A stretch of DNA of 64,000 nucleotides from contig NC_061080.1 in the NCBI RefSeq assembly GCF_021917145.1, positions 4,880,693 through 4,944,692 on the forward strand. Direction: 5' to 3'. Origin of the DNA: Hypomesus transpacificus (taxonomy: Eukaryota > Chordata > Actinopteri > Osmeriformes > Osmeridae). Under the pieces are notes generated by a model. It was not told where the DNA came from, did no database searches, and worked only from the letters and a program-made list of their open reading frames with translations. A program made the position numbers and the translations under genes. This document shows, in pieces, positions 20,931 through 29,589 of this stretch. Every line of letters starts with the position of its first letter. Position 1 is the stretch's first letter.

Positions 20931-22415
20931 CTACACAATGTCCATAATCCAGATGTTGCTGTCCAACACTGCATTGAATTCGGATCGGAAGTCTGGGAAG
21001 TTCTTATAGCAGTCATATATAGCAGCAGTTCTTATAGCAGCTAGTTCTAGAACCCTTCCACATGTGTGCCCAATAGGCCTTCTTGTGAATTCTGACATGT
21101 TTGAAAACAGAATCTCAATTATGCTACATGTGATCACATCACTTCCTGTGGTGAACCATAGAAATTTGCCAAGTTTTTCCTCATCCAATTCCCTGAGGTA
21201 CCTTTTAAGGTGGTTCTTCACCTCCCTTTGTATTGGCATCATCATCACAGGGAACTGAAGGAGTCCCTGTACTTTCTTAGGTGTTGGTTTGAGGTTGCCA
21301 TACATCTCGACAAGCTCGCCATGGTTAACAGTGATATTTGGCTGTAACACCTCCCTCCAGCAATCTATCACAAACATTGGCTTTTGCACAAGCTCTTTAT
21401 GTGCGATCTCCATCAGGATCTCTCTGATTGTCTCAGCTGCGACGCTCGTTCGAAATTCATAGTTGTCAAGGATCTCCAGAAGCTCATCTGCATCAACAGA
21501 GGTAAAATCGTCAAGAGCCTTCTATAGGATTTCATGATCTTGGCAACTCACAAACTGCATGAAGGTTTCAAGTAGATCACCCTTCACTGCCCCATACAAG
21601 ACCTGTTCCATAAGAGGGAGAGACAGCTTGATTGGTAGGTATTGACATGTTTCATAACCTTTCAGAAGAATTCTGCCAATAGCCTTCCAAGTGTCACTGC
21701 TAAAGTCGTGTCTGATTAAAGGCACTTTCACTGTTGTTCCAACTGTACAACAATCATAGAATTCTTGCCAGAAAAAACTATAAACATCTCTCACAACTCC
21801 TGAGCCAGTGCCATTTTCTTCTGTATTATTAGGAAGTAGTCGTTTTATAATCAAGGATTGTGTCAGCACTGCTGGATCCAAGAATTCATTGACCATTTCA
21901 TTCAGGCAGTTACCATGGTGTATGGTTACAATCTTTGGCGGTCTTGACGTAGAGGGTGGCTGTTGTGGGGACCCATCTCTGGACAAAAGTGAAGTAGAGG
22001 GTGACTGTTGTGGGGACCCATCTCTGGACAAAAGTGAAGTAGAGGGTGACTGTTGTTGGGACCCATCTCTGGACAAAAGTGAAGTAGAGGGTGACTGTTG
22101 TTGGAGCATGCCCTCAAAATCATATGGCTCTGTGTAATTTTTGTCACTTGAATGTGTACTGCCGCCTGGACCAAATGTAACTTCATAGTCAGATACATCC
22201 GTTGTGAGGTCAATGTTTGGTGTATTTTGCAGCACTATATCTGCTACAATACAGTAGTGATCGGTGATGAACTGAGCACCTGTGATATCATTGGAGCCAA
22301 TGACAAATAATAAAGGGTTGTCCAGTGAGCCACCTTCTATGCCATTGTTTAAGGATTCATAATCTTGCTCGTGCAGTAGGAAAGGATCCTGTTCCTGAAA
22401 ATAATTGGCACTCAC
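20931..22415 (-). pseudogene. HECT-type (G2E3-like) ligase ORF split by one in-frame UAG
   Basis: Two minus-strand ORFs are one 495-codon frame interrupted only by a TAG at 21,522-21,524 (codon 298). The first part (297 aa) has an acidic N-terminus and a 15-residue tandem repeat (xQQSPSTSLLSRDGS, three full copies at about residues 105-149). It then has the block seen in fish G2E3-like HECT proteins: HHGNCLNEMV, GSGVVRDVYSFFWQEFY, KVPLIRHDF, GRILLKGYE. After the stop the same frame continues as DDFTSVDADELLEIL and runs to the HTC active-site motif and a terminal MDIV. HECT ligases form a thioester with ubiquitin through that cysteine. Either a nonsense mutation or readthrough is possible; I favour an inactivated gene. 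It lies next to CTACGACGG-end elements and may be mobile-element cargo. The 3' half lies in the right palindrome arm. Confidence 0.7.
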
Positions 22416-22671
22416 TTGACCAACATCATCCTCCTTCTCTTGAACTATACCAGAAGCATCCAGATGCAGTTGATCTAAATCACTATCTTCATCATAATCA
22501 CTTATCTCTCCTACATTCTACTCCAACAACTACTGTCCTTGTGCCCCCTCCTTGTTTTGTTCTCATTTGCTTTACTTGTCCATTCTCACAAAACAGCCAC
22601 CCTATTTCAATTTTGCGTTGACTTGCTCTCCCTCTTTTCTTTGCAATGGTTGGAGATTCGATGTTTGGCAT

Positions 22672-23600
22672 GGTTGGAGATTAAAGTCTTAAATTTGCGA
22701 GAAAAAAAGGCGGAGATTCTCTGAGTTTATAAAGTCACAAATTTGCAAGAAAAAAGTCTCAATTGTACTATTCAATAGGATTCAGCAATAAGGAAATAGG
22801 CTATTCCTGATTTTTGCCCAGAATCACCAGATTGTAATAAGCATTCGGACTTTGAAAATACATTGCCGTGATTTGGGCTTATTCAAAAGGAAACATCATA
22901 CTTATTTGGATGAGGTGATAGCTTTTGTGCATCAGGAACTACAATGCAATGGACAGATGCAAGGATATCGCTAGTTACATCCACGGGCAATTCAAATTCG
23001 ATTTGTGGTTCAACATCAGGACACAATACAGATCCTCAAATTAGTCGATCCTCAAGGTGTGGATCAGTTTAGAAAAGAGCAGCGTCTTGGCTGTGTCCTG
23101 TTGAACCACGAACCAAAGTATAATTTGATCAGGTCATACATTACTGCAGGCTTTGTACATGGCAAGCGACGTCGTCTGTGCTGTGATGAGGTTGACCATG
23201 CAAAGTGAAGGAATGAGGTTCCTTGAGAAAAAACAAATCCATATTTTCGATGTAGCCTAATAATGATGGAGAATCTCCAGGTTTTTTTCTCGCAAAATTA
23301 CTAGTTTTTTTTTCTTGCAAATTTGTGACTTTATAAACTCGGAGAATTTCCGACTTTTTTCTCACAAATTAACTAGTTTTTTTCTAGCAAATTTGTGACC
23401 TTATAAACTTGGAGAATCTCCAACTTTTTTTCACGCAAATTTACTAGTTTTTTTCTTGCAAATTTGTGACTTTATAAACTCTGCGAATATACAACTTTTT
23501 TCTCGCAAATTTACGACTTTAATCTTGGAATATTACCCCACCTCTCTCCTCCAGCTCAGATTATTATTTTTTACCTACTGTCCCTAATACGCCGTCGTAC
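22672..23600 (+). mobile_element. CTACGACGG-end element, copy C
   Basis: The element lacks its left terminal repeat and begins at GGAGATTAAAGTCTTAAATT. The middle again encodes a decayed integrase-like N-terminus (HQELQCNGQMQGYR, VVQHQDTIQILKLVDPQGVDQFRKEQR), better preserved near 23,005-23,208 than in copy A. It ends ACTGTCCCTAATACGCCGTCGTAC at 23,600. A broken duplicate end follows (CGTCGTACTGATACGCCGTCGTAG, 23,601-23,624). Confidence 0.7.
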
Positions 23601-23815
23601 CGTCGTACTGATACGCCGTCGTAGCAAACAGATTATCTTGTCACGTATCACTCATTAAATTAATCATTCATAACCCACCTAACTACTTCATTAATTTCAC
23701 TTTAGGTACACTTACCGGATGCAGCCATATTCAATAGCCTGTTGCACCTTGCCCGTGTCTGTGACATTCCGTGCAGTCTGTGTGAGGTTCCTTAGAAAAC
23801 CCTCCCCCGCAATTA

Positions 23816-24601
23816 TTTGCAAATTTACTAGTTTGTATCTCACAAATTTGCAACTTTATAAAATCGGAGAATATCCAAGTTTTTTTCTCGTAAATGTACT
23901 AGTTTTTATCTCGCAAATTTGCAACTTTATAAACTCGGAGAATCTCAGAGTTGTTTTCTCGCAAATTTACGACTTTGATCTCGAAAATTTTGACTTTTTT
24001 TCTTGCAAATTTGTGATTTTATAAACTCTGAGGATTTCCAACTTTTTTCTCGCAATATTACCACTTTGATCTAAGGGAGGAATATTACCCCCCCTCTCTC
24101 CTCCGTATCCGATTATTTTTTCTCTACTGTTCAAATTCGATTTGAAGTTCAACAACAGGACACAATACAGATCCTCAAAGTCGATCCTCAAGGTGTGGAT
24201 CAGTTTAGAAAAGAGCAGCGTCTTGGCTGTGTCCTGTTTAACCACGAACCAATTGAAAAGTATAATTTGATCAGGTCATCCACTACTGCAGGCTTTGTAC
24301 ATGGCAAGCGACGTCGTCTGTGCTGTGATGAGGTTGACCATGCAAAGTGAAGGAATGAGGTTCCTTGAGAAAAAACAAATCCATATTTTCGATTTAATAA
24401 TGTTGGATAATCTCCGAGTTTTTTTCTCGCAAATTTACTGGGTTTTTTTTCGCAAATTTGTGACTTTATAAACTCTGAGAATCTCCAACTTTTTTTCTCG
24501 CAAATTTACAACTTTAATCTCGGAATATTACCCCCCCCCCCTCCTCCTCCTCCGGCTCCGATATTTTTTTTTTACCTACTGTCCCTAATACGCCGTCGTA
24601 G
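23816..24601 (+). mobile_element. CTACGACGG-end elements, copies D1/D2 joined
   Basis: Two partial copies are fused near 24,131, where CTCTACTGTT runs directly into integrase-like sequence. Both have TTTCTCGCAAATTT blocks, and the right end CTAATACGCCGTCGTAG is at 24,601. The copy count is at least four independent units in the region besides the arm mirrors. Confidence 0.65.
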
Positions 24602-24748
24602 GAGGGGACCAACTACAGAAAACCAGAATCTGGGCGAACCAATGAAATTGCCAGGGCGGGCTTAATACGATGATGGACAGATGATCAACAGTAACGTAAT
24701 CACCCACGACACAAAAGAGCGCTTAAGTTGAATTCGTTTTGAACAAAC

Positions 24749-25071
24749 ATGGCTATCGCTGGAGATCTGGGATGTTATGATTCTGCCATTGAGTCTGTTT
24801 TAGAAGACAGCGCATTAATTTTGAAAGAGGAACAGAGAGACGCAATCAAGGCATTTGTCGATGGAAAATGTTTTTGCCGTCCTTCCTACGGGATTCGGTA
24901 AAAGTTTAATTTATCAGCTGGCCCCGATGGTCGCGAAGAAGATGGGACACAATGAAAACCAAGTGGCCATTGTGGTTTCTCCTTTTCTTTTGTGGAGTTG
25001 TAATCCTAAACGGAGAACTTGTTCGTATATGCATTGCCCTTTATTGTTTCGCTCAAAAAGGTTGACCGTGT
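24749..25071 (+). pseudogene. RecQ-like DNA helicase N-terminal fragment
   Basis: ATG at 24,749 opens MAIAGDLGCYDSAIESVLED, then LKEEQRDAIKAF, then VFAVLPTGFGKSLIYQLAP with a Walker A motif (PTGFGKS). A small deletion near 24,861 shifts the frame just before VFAVLP, and homology stops after AIVVSP. Only the first part of a helicase domain is present and it is broken. RecQ-like helicase genes of this kind occur as repeated, transposon-associated sequences in fish genomes. A second partial copy sits at 45,170. Confidence 0.65.
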
Positions 25072-25408
25072 GAACAAGTACTCCCCCTACCCTTAAATTA
25101 ATTTTACAACACAGGCAAAAATCGTTTGTATTCATTCTTCAAGCATACTTCAAGTCTGCTTGCAGTTTAGTCAGTAAAGATTTAGCTGCCTCTCAGTTTA
25201 GTTCTGTTGACAACAAATATGCGGCGCTTAACATACGTCACATACTCTGTTGCTCTGATTGGTTGTAGATCTATCCAATTGAGCGAAGAGGCATTTGTTT
25301 TCCAGGCTCGTGTGAAACAGGCCCCGTAGTCAAAGCCCATTGGAGAATTCTTAGACTCATATTCTGACTAGAATTATGAGTATGATAACGTCAGGCTACA
25401 CCCCCCTG

Positions 25409-25570
25409 GGGCCTGTACTACGAATCAAGATTTGGCGTTAGCGAGGTAACTTCAGGTTCAACCCAGGGTTTTCTGTACTACGACGGTGGATCACTTGTTA
25501 CCGGGGTAGATCGCCATGGTAACACATGCTGAACGGCTAACCTGGTCGGGAGCAGGATAAGTTGGAGATC
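25409..25570 (+). mobile_element. PIF/Harbinger-like 5' end fragment
   Basis: It begins GGGGCCTGTACTACGAATC, a familiar fish Harbinger-type end, and runs to the start of a second, related end at 25,571 (GGGGCCCGTTCGTCGTAAG) in the same orientation. No ORF is present. Confidence 0.4.
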
Positions 25571-25831
25571 AGGGGCCCGTTCGTCGTAAGGGTTGAAGCT
25601 AAGTTAATCAATTGTGATTAACATCACAATTATCAATTGTGATGATTCGCTAACTGAGAACCGCAAATCTAACTGAGAACCGCAAATATCTGTTCGTCAA
25701 CGGCTGATCCGCATCCAAATCATGTGGTTAATTTCAATCAGGCTAAACTTATCAGGGCAAGTGCACGAGCACGTCCTACTTCAAAAGGCAGGAAAGGTCG
25801 ATCACCAAAACCGTAATTTTTTAACGGTATG

Positions 25832-25974
25832 ATGGCGGAAAAGACGAAAGAGAGAGCGGTGATATTCTCGTCATCTGAGCAAACTATTATAATGAGTCTC
25901 TACGAAGACAATAAGCATATTATTATGGCTAGGTCAAACACCGCCACAGCTGCCAGAGCAAGACAGGCAGTTTG
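25832..25974 (+). pseudogene. Myb/SANT-like (Harbinger accessory) protein, 5' part
   Basis: ATG at 25,832 gives MAEKTKERAVIFSSSEQTII, then MSLYEDNKHIIMARSN, an N-terminal Myb/SANT-like stretch typical of Harbinger accessory proteins. The frame is cut after ARARQAV by the hAT-like insertion at 25,975. The remainder (WQKIADKLNAYFG-like) resumes at 27,630 with one base too many in an A-run. It follows a Harbinger-like end at 25,571, consistent with its source. Confidence 0.55.
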
Positions 25975-26411
25975 CAGGGCTCCAGACTAACTTTTTTTAC
26001 TAGGAGCATAGTAGCCCCTATCTGAACATTTTAGGAGCGCAAGCAGAAAATTTAGGGGCACACCTTATATTGAACTGCAATGCATTTATTAATGTAACTA
26101 GAGAGGGTACAATTCAGTGGCAATTTTAGACCTTTTTTAGGAGTGCTCAAGCACCCCTAAATTTAATCTCAGCACCCCTAAAAATAATATATCTTTTAAA
26201 TATATTGTTTATTATCATTTGATGCTGGTAGTTCATGAAGAAAGTGACATCCTTAGTTTTTTCATTCAATATTTTACATAATAATACATAAATGTATTAA
26301 TTGTTATCCAGTGAAATAAGGGATTTATATTAGCAAGTGGGTTTACGTTTAGCACTTTTGCAAGGCATGATGTCACATTCTCATTGGGGGCTGAGCACCC
26401 CTGATCCCTGC

Positions 26412-26470
26412 ACGCGCTTAGATTCACAAATGCATTTTTTCTAAAAGATATCCTCTGCAGCCTATCAGAT
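26412..26470 (+). repeat. 59-bp inverted repeat, left copy
   Basis: ACGCGCTTAGATTCACAAAT... is the exact reverse complement of 26,752-26,810, with a 281-bp spacer. A shorter block (AATTTTAGCCA / TGGCTAAAATT) extends the pairing inward. Confidence 0.9.
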
Positions 26471-26751
26471 GTCCCCAATTTTAGCCAATCATCGGAGAAT
26501 GTCTAATATGGGTAGACGGGCTCTGCGTTAGCCTAGGAAACACGGTAAATGACTAAACATGAATCCTGCCATTCTCAACAATATTCAATCACGTATGATC
26601 ATCGGTTTAATAAGATTAACAAGCAACATTTCACCTACATGCTACCAGACGACATTGCTCGTGATCTGAAGGAGACGATGTCCGTCATTATGGCAGGTTG
26701 TTGAAGACCACATAGACACGTTAATGTCATTGGCTAAAATTCGAAGAGACG

Positions 26752-26810
26752 ATCTGATAGGCTGCAGAGGATATCTTTTAGAAAAAATGCATTTGTGAAT
26801 CTAAGCGCGT
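26752..26810 (-). repeat. 59-bp inverted repeat, right copy
   Basis: This is the perfect reverse complement of 26,412-26,470. Confidence 0.9.
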
Positions 26811-26917
26811 CAGGAAAGTTCCAAAAATCCTTACCAACGAATGCAGGGATTCACACCAACGAATGCAGGGATTTGTAACTTGTGTTTGTCAGGTTGCAAA
26901 CGAATGTAATAGGGTCA

Positions 26918-27105
26918 TTTATTTGTGAATCGCGTTACATTTGTGAATCACAAAATACAATTTGTGAATCGTGTTACGTTTGTTTGAATCGTGTTACGTT
27001 TGTTTGTTTGAATCGTGTTATGTTTGTATGAATCGTGTTATGTTGGTTTGAATCGTGTTAAGTTTGTTTGAATCGTGTTGTCTTTGTTTGTTTGAATTAT
27101 GAAAC
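26918..27105 (+). repeat. tandem repeat of about 20 bp (GAATCGTGTTACGTTTGTTT)
   Basis: At least seven imperfect units alternate GAATCGTGTTA with GTTTGTTT of varying length. Confidence 0.8.
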
Positions 27106-27629
27106 TAATCTAACTCCATACTTTTCGATCAGTCCTCTGACACCGCAACACGATACTTGCTGAGTATAACAGCGCAACAGCTCAAACACAGGCAGGGATA
27201 CAGTAGCAACACTAGTGCTTAATAAGTATTTAGCTGCTAGGCTCCATGACGCCGGGTAAGAAGGGCTCTTGAAACTGCTCACCAAAAGAACGAAGGGCAA
27301 CCCACTTGGCAGATTAAGACGTTCGTAGGAACCTAGCGAAAAATAGCCTAAACTTTCCAAGACTTTTAGCTAGGTTTATAAATACTTAGCAAAAAATAGC
27401 CTCAACTTTCCTAGACTTATAGCTACGGTATTAATGCAGAAGGAACACTGATATCGCTGTCTTACTAGAACGTCGTATATGCGTCGTTGCTAACGTGTCC
27501 TGACATTGTGCACACCCAATTAATTCAAAATGTGTAGGTCGCACAAGCGCGAGTGTTTGTCAAAAATGCTCGCACTGTCTCAAAAACTGGTCGCAAAATG
27601 CGACCATTTGGTCGCAGTCTGGAGCCCTG

Positions 27630-27690
27630 GTTTGGCAAAAAAATTGCCGATAAACTAAATGCGTATTTTGGTAAAATGTATAGGCTCATC
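27630..27690 (+). pseudogene. Myb/SANT-like protein, 3' part after insertion
   Basis: GTTTGGCAAAAAAATTGCC and the following codons (IADKLNAYFGK) complete the Myb-like helix interrupted at 25,974. A 7-A run shifts the frame relative to the 5' part. Confidence 0.5.
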
Positions 27691-28299
27691 TTTAGTACCT
27701 TATATTACCCCGATCAATCAGATCAAATTTTTTTTCACATGTGCCTGCTGGCAGTAGGCTTAATGGAAATTAATCATCGAATGAGATCTTGCTAGCGAAA
27801 ATAATGATATCAACTCTTTCAGAATAAGTATAAAAACAAGGCCAAAGAGTATCTAATTGATACGAATTCATAGACACTTATGAGGATATATGTAGGCCTA
27901 CTGAAAGTGCATGTACTAGGGTGATATCAGGTAAAATGGGCCACTTTTTGGTAAATCGTTTGGGACAATAATACAATACCATGTATGCCTTTTCCATGTG
28001 TTTTTATGATTACTAATGACTGTTTTTGATCCTTTTTTTTTTAAATGATGTAACAAAATATAATTATTTAGGCCCTACAGTTCTTGAAACATCAGCTGTG
28101 GCAACTTTTTTGGCACAAGCAGTTTCAGGTAAAATGGACCAGCTGTTCAGGTCAAATGGGCCATGTGAAACTGCAAAGGGAAATAGTAATTTATCATCAA
28201 TTTACATTTTTAAACACAGTTGCTTACACAGCCACATAGCATTTAAACTGCATTGAACAAACATATTCATATGTGCCATAATAAAAAATAAAAAAATTA

Positions 28300-28890
28300 T
28301 CCTGAAGCCCAGACTCGTCAGAGTTCCATATATATGTGACGATGTGCCCTCAATACCCAGCTCGACCAAAAGGCTCTCATACTGGTTAAAACACTGGTTA
28401 ACCACCTCTTTGTTAAGTCCAGCAGCCCGTGCTGCAGACAGGACCTCTGGCTTGCGCATCCCAAGCTCTGGGTTGCGCTTTAGAATGTTTTGATTGTGTC
28501 AATGTCTTGGCGCAGAGGCAAGCTCCCTTTCCACCTCCTGTGGAAGGTAGGGCTTCCGCCCTGACACGTTCACTGCCAGTCACCTTTCCACTGATGCGTC
28601 TTTGCAGTGTGGATCGCGGCACACCCCATGCACACTCACTGTAATTCCTTTCTTCTCTCCCTCCATGTATTCATCTAAGGCCCCCTTCATCCTCTCCTCT
28701 TTCCACAGATTGTAATTGTTTGGTCTTCCTTTCCATCCCTGTTTTATCTTTGTATCCTTTCCTCTCTGGTCCTTGCCCCTCCTCTCTTTTCTCTCTTCCT
28801 TCTCCCTCTCTCCTCTCCTCTCGCTTCCTTCTCGTTCACCATACTCACTGTACATAAAGTATCTACTACCATTATTACTGTTGGGGGGGT
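28300..28890 (-). pseudogene. pogo/Tigger transposase N-terminal remnant
   Basis: In order on the minus strand: GRPNNYNLWKEERMKGALDE, then EGEKKGITVSVHGV, PRSTLQRRISGKVTGSERVR (a psq-type helix-turn-helix region) and, in another frame, SAARAAGLNKEVVNQCFNQYESLLVE. Frameshifts and a CT-rich expansion near 28,770 break it, and no DDE core is present. Confidence 0.65.
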
Positions 28891-28897
28891 CATGGTG

Positions 28898-28965
28898 TGA
28901 CACACACCCTCACACACACACACCCTCACACACACACACACTCCAACACACGTGTATGTGTGTTT
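28898..28965. repeat. CA-rich microsatellite
   Basis: ACACAC runs are interspersed with CCTCAC and end in a short GTGTATGTG stretch. Confidence 0.85.
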
Positions 28966-29589
28966 GTGAGTGACACAGAGGATGGCCCATTTTATCTGAA
29001 ACCATGTTGCCCATTTTACCTCAGTGGGTTAAGGTAAATTGGACAACATTATTTGTGATTGATGCCATCAAGACAGATATTTTGCATAGTTTTTTATGCG
29101 CATGTTTAAAAAAATAAATATATTTATCATCCTTATAATAGTTTAGTTAGATTTAGTATGCCAGGCTACTTACCATGCAGCTTTCTGGTGCAGGCTTGTT
29201 TGAATTATTGGCCCGCCCACCATAGCAACCATAAAGCAATCAAATCCCCTGTTACTTGTCAGGGCTGGGTCCCCTAACCTTAAATGGACCATTTTACCTG
29301 ATGGCCCGTTTTACCTGATATCACCCTATATATGTGTATACAGCGTCGGAAATACACGAGGGCAAAGGGCAAAAATGCCCCTAAGAAATATCATTTTGCC
29401 CCTGATATCACTAGGAGAGGGGCAAAAATTGCCCCCAAAACAAACGTTTTGATTTTTTTTTTATCGATCCAGTATTTGCTTCAAAACCAACTTAAATGCG
29501 ATTTTGCTCCGGAGGCAGAAGCGCTCATTGCCACAGGCAGCAGCACTCGCTGCTAGCTTTGTGACGCATTTGACGTCAATCGCGTCACA

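Larger units (their letters stand above)
14292..21508 (-). repeat. right arm of the giant inverted duplication
   Basis: This is the reverse complement of 1-7,222. It begins 114 bp inside the first intron of commd1 (exon 1 ends at 14,177) and runs through the LINE, the CTACGACGG-end elements and the HECT-like C-terminal half. Pairing cannot be followed beyond 21,508 because the partner lies off the left edge. Substitutions between the arms change a few residues in the LINE ORF (for example KKPNLD versus KKTNLD), so the two arms are not copies of one identical read. Confidence 0.97.
25975..27629. mobile_element. hAT-like element with CAGGGCTCCAGACT ends
   Basis: The left end CAGGGCTCCAGAC (25,975) and right end GTCTGGAGCCCTG (to 27,629) are perfect 13-bp inverted repeats. 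GTTTG is present on both sides (25,970-25,974 and 27,630-27,634). No transposase ORF is visible. It contains a 59-bp inverted repeat and a GAATCGTGTT tandem array. The CAGGG ends suggest a hAT-type MITE, although the flanking duplication is shorter than the usual 8 bp. Confidence 0.6.
27919..29326 (-). mobile_element. pogo-like (Tc1/mariner) element
   Basis: The left end GGGTGATATCAGGTAAAATG (27,919) matches the reverse complement of the right end (29,300-29,326) with one mismatch over about 25 bp. TA lies on both sides (27,917-27,918 and 29,327-29,328), the Tc1/mariner target duplication. Minus-strand coding remnants fall inside. Total length is 1,408 bp, shorter than a full pogo element, so it is internally deleted. 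Confidence 0.75.

Noticed and set aside
1-21508. Palindrome as a pure assembly duplicate
   Set aside because: The arms differ by several substitutions and two length changes, and the spacer is unique. An artefact joining two haplotypes is still possible, so it is listed under checks rather than dismissed.
21808-22137. Plus-strand Cys/Asp-rich frame with repeats
   Set aside because: It is the antisense of the 15-aa repeat in the HECT-like ORF.
28716-28973. Ser/Leu/Pro-rich plus frame and its antisense
   Set aside because: It is caused by the CT-rich and CA microsatellite inside the pogo element.
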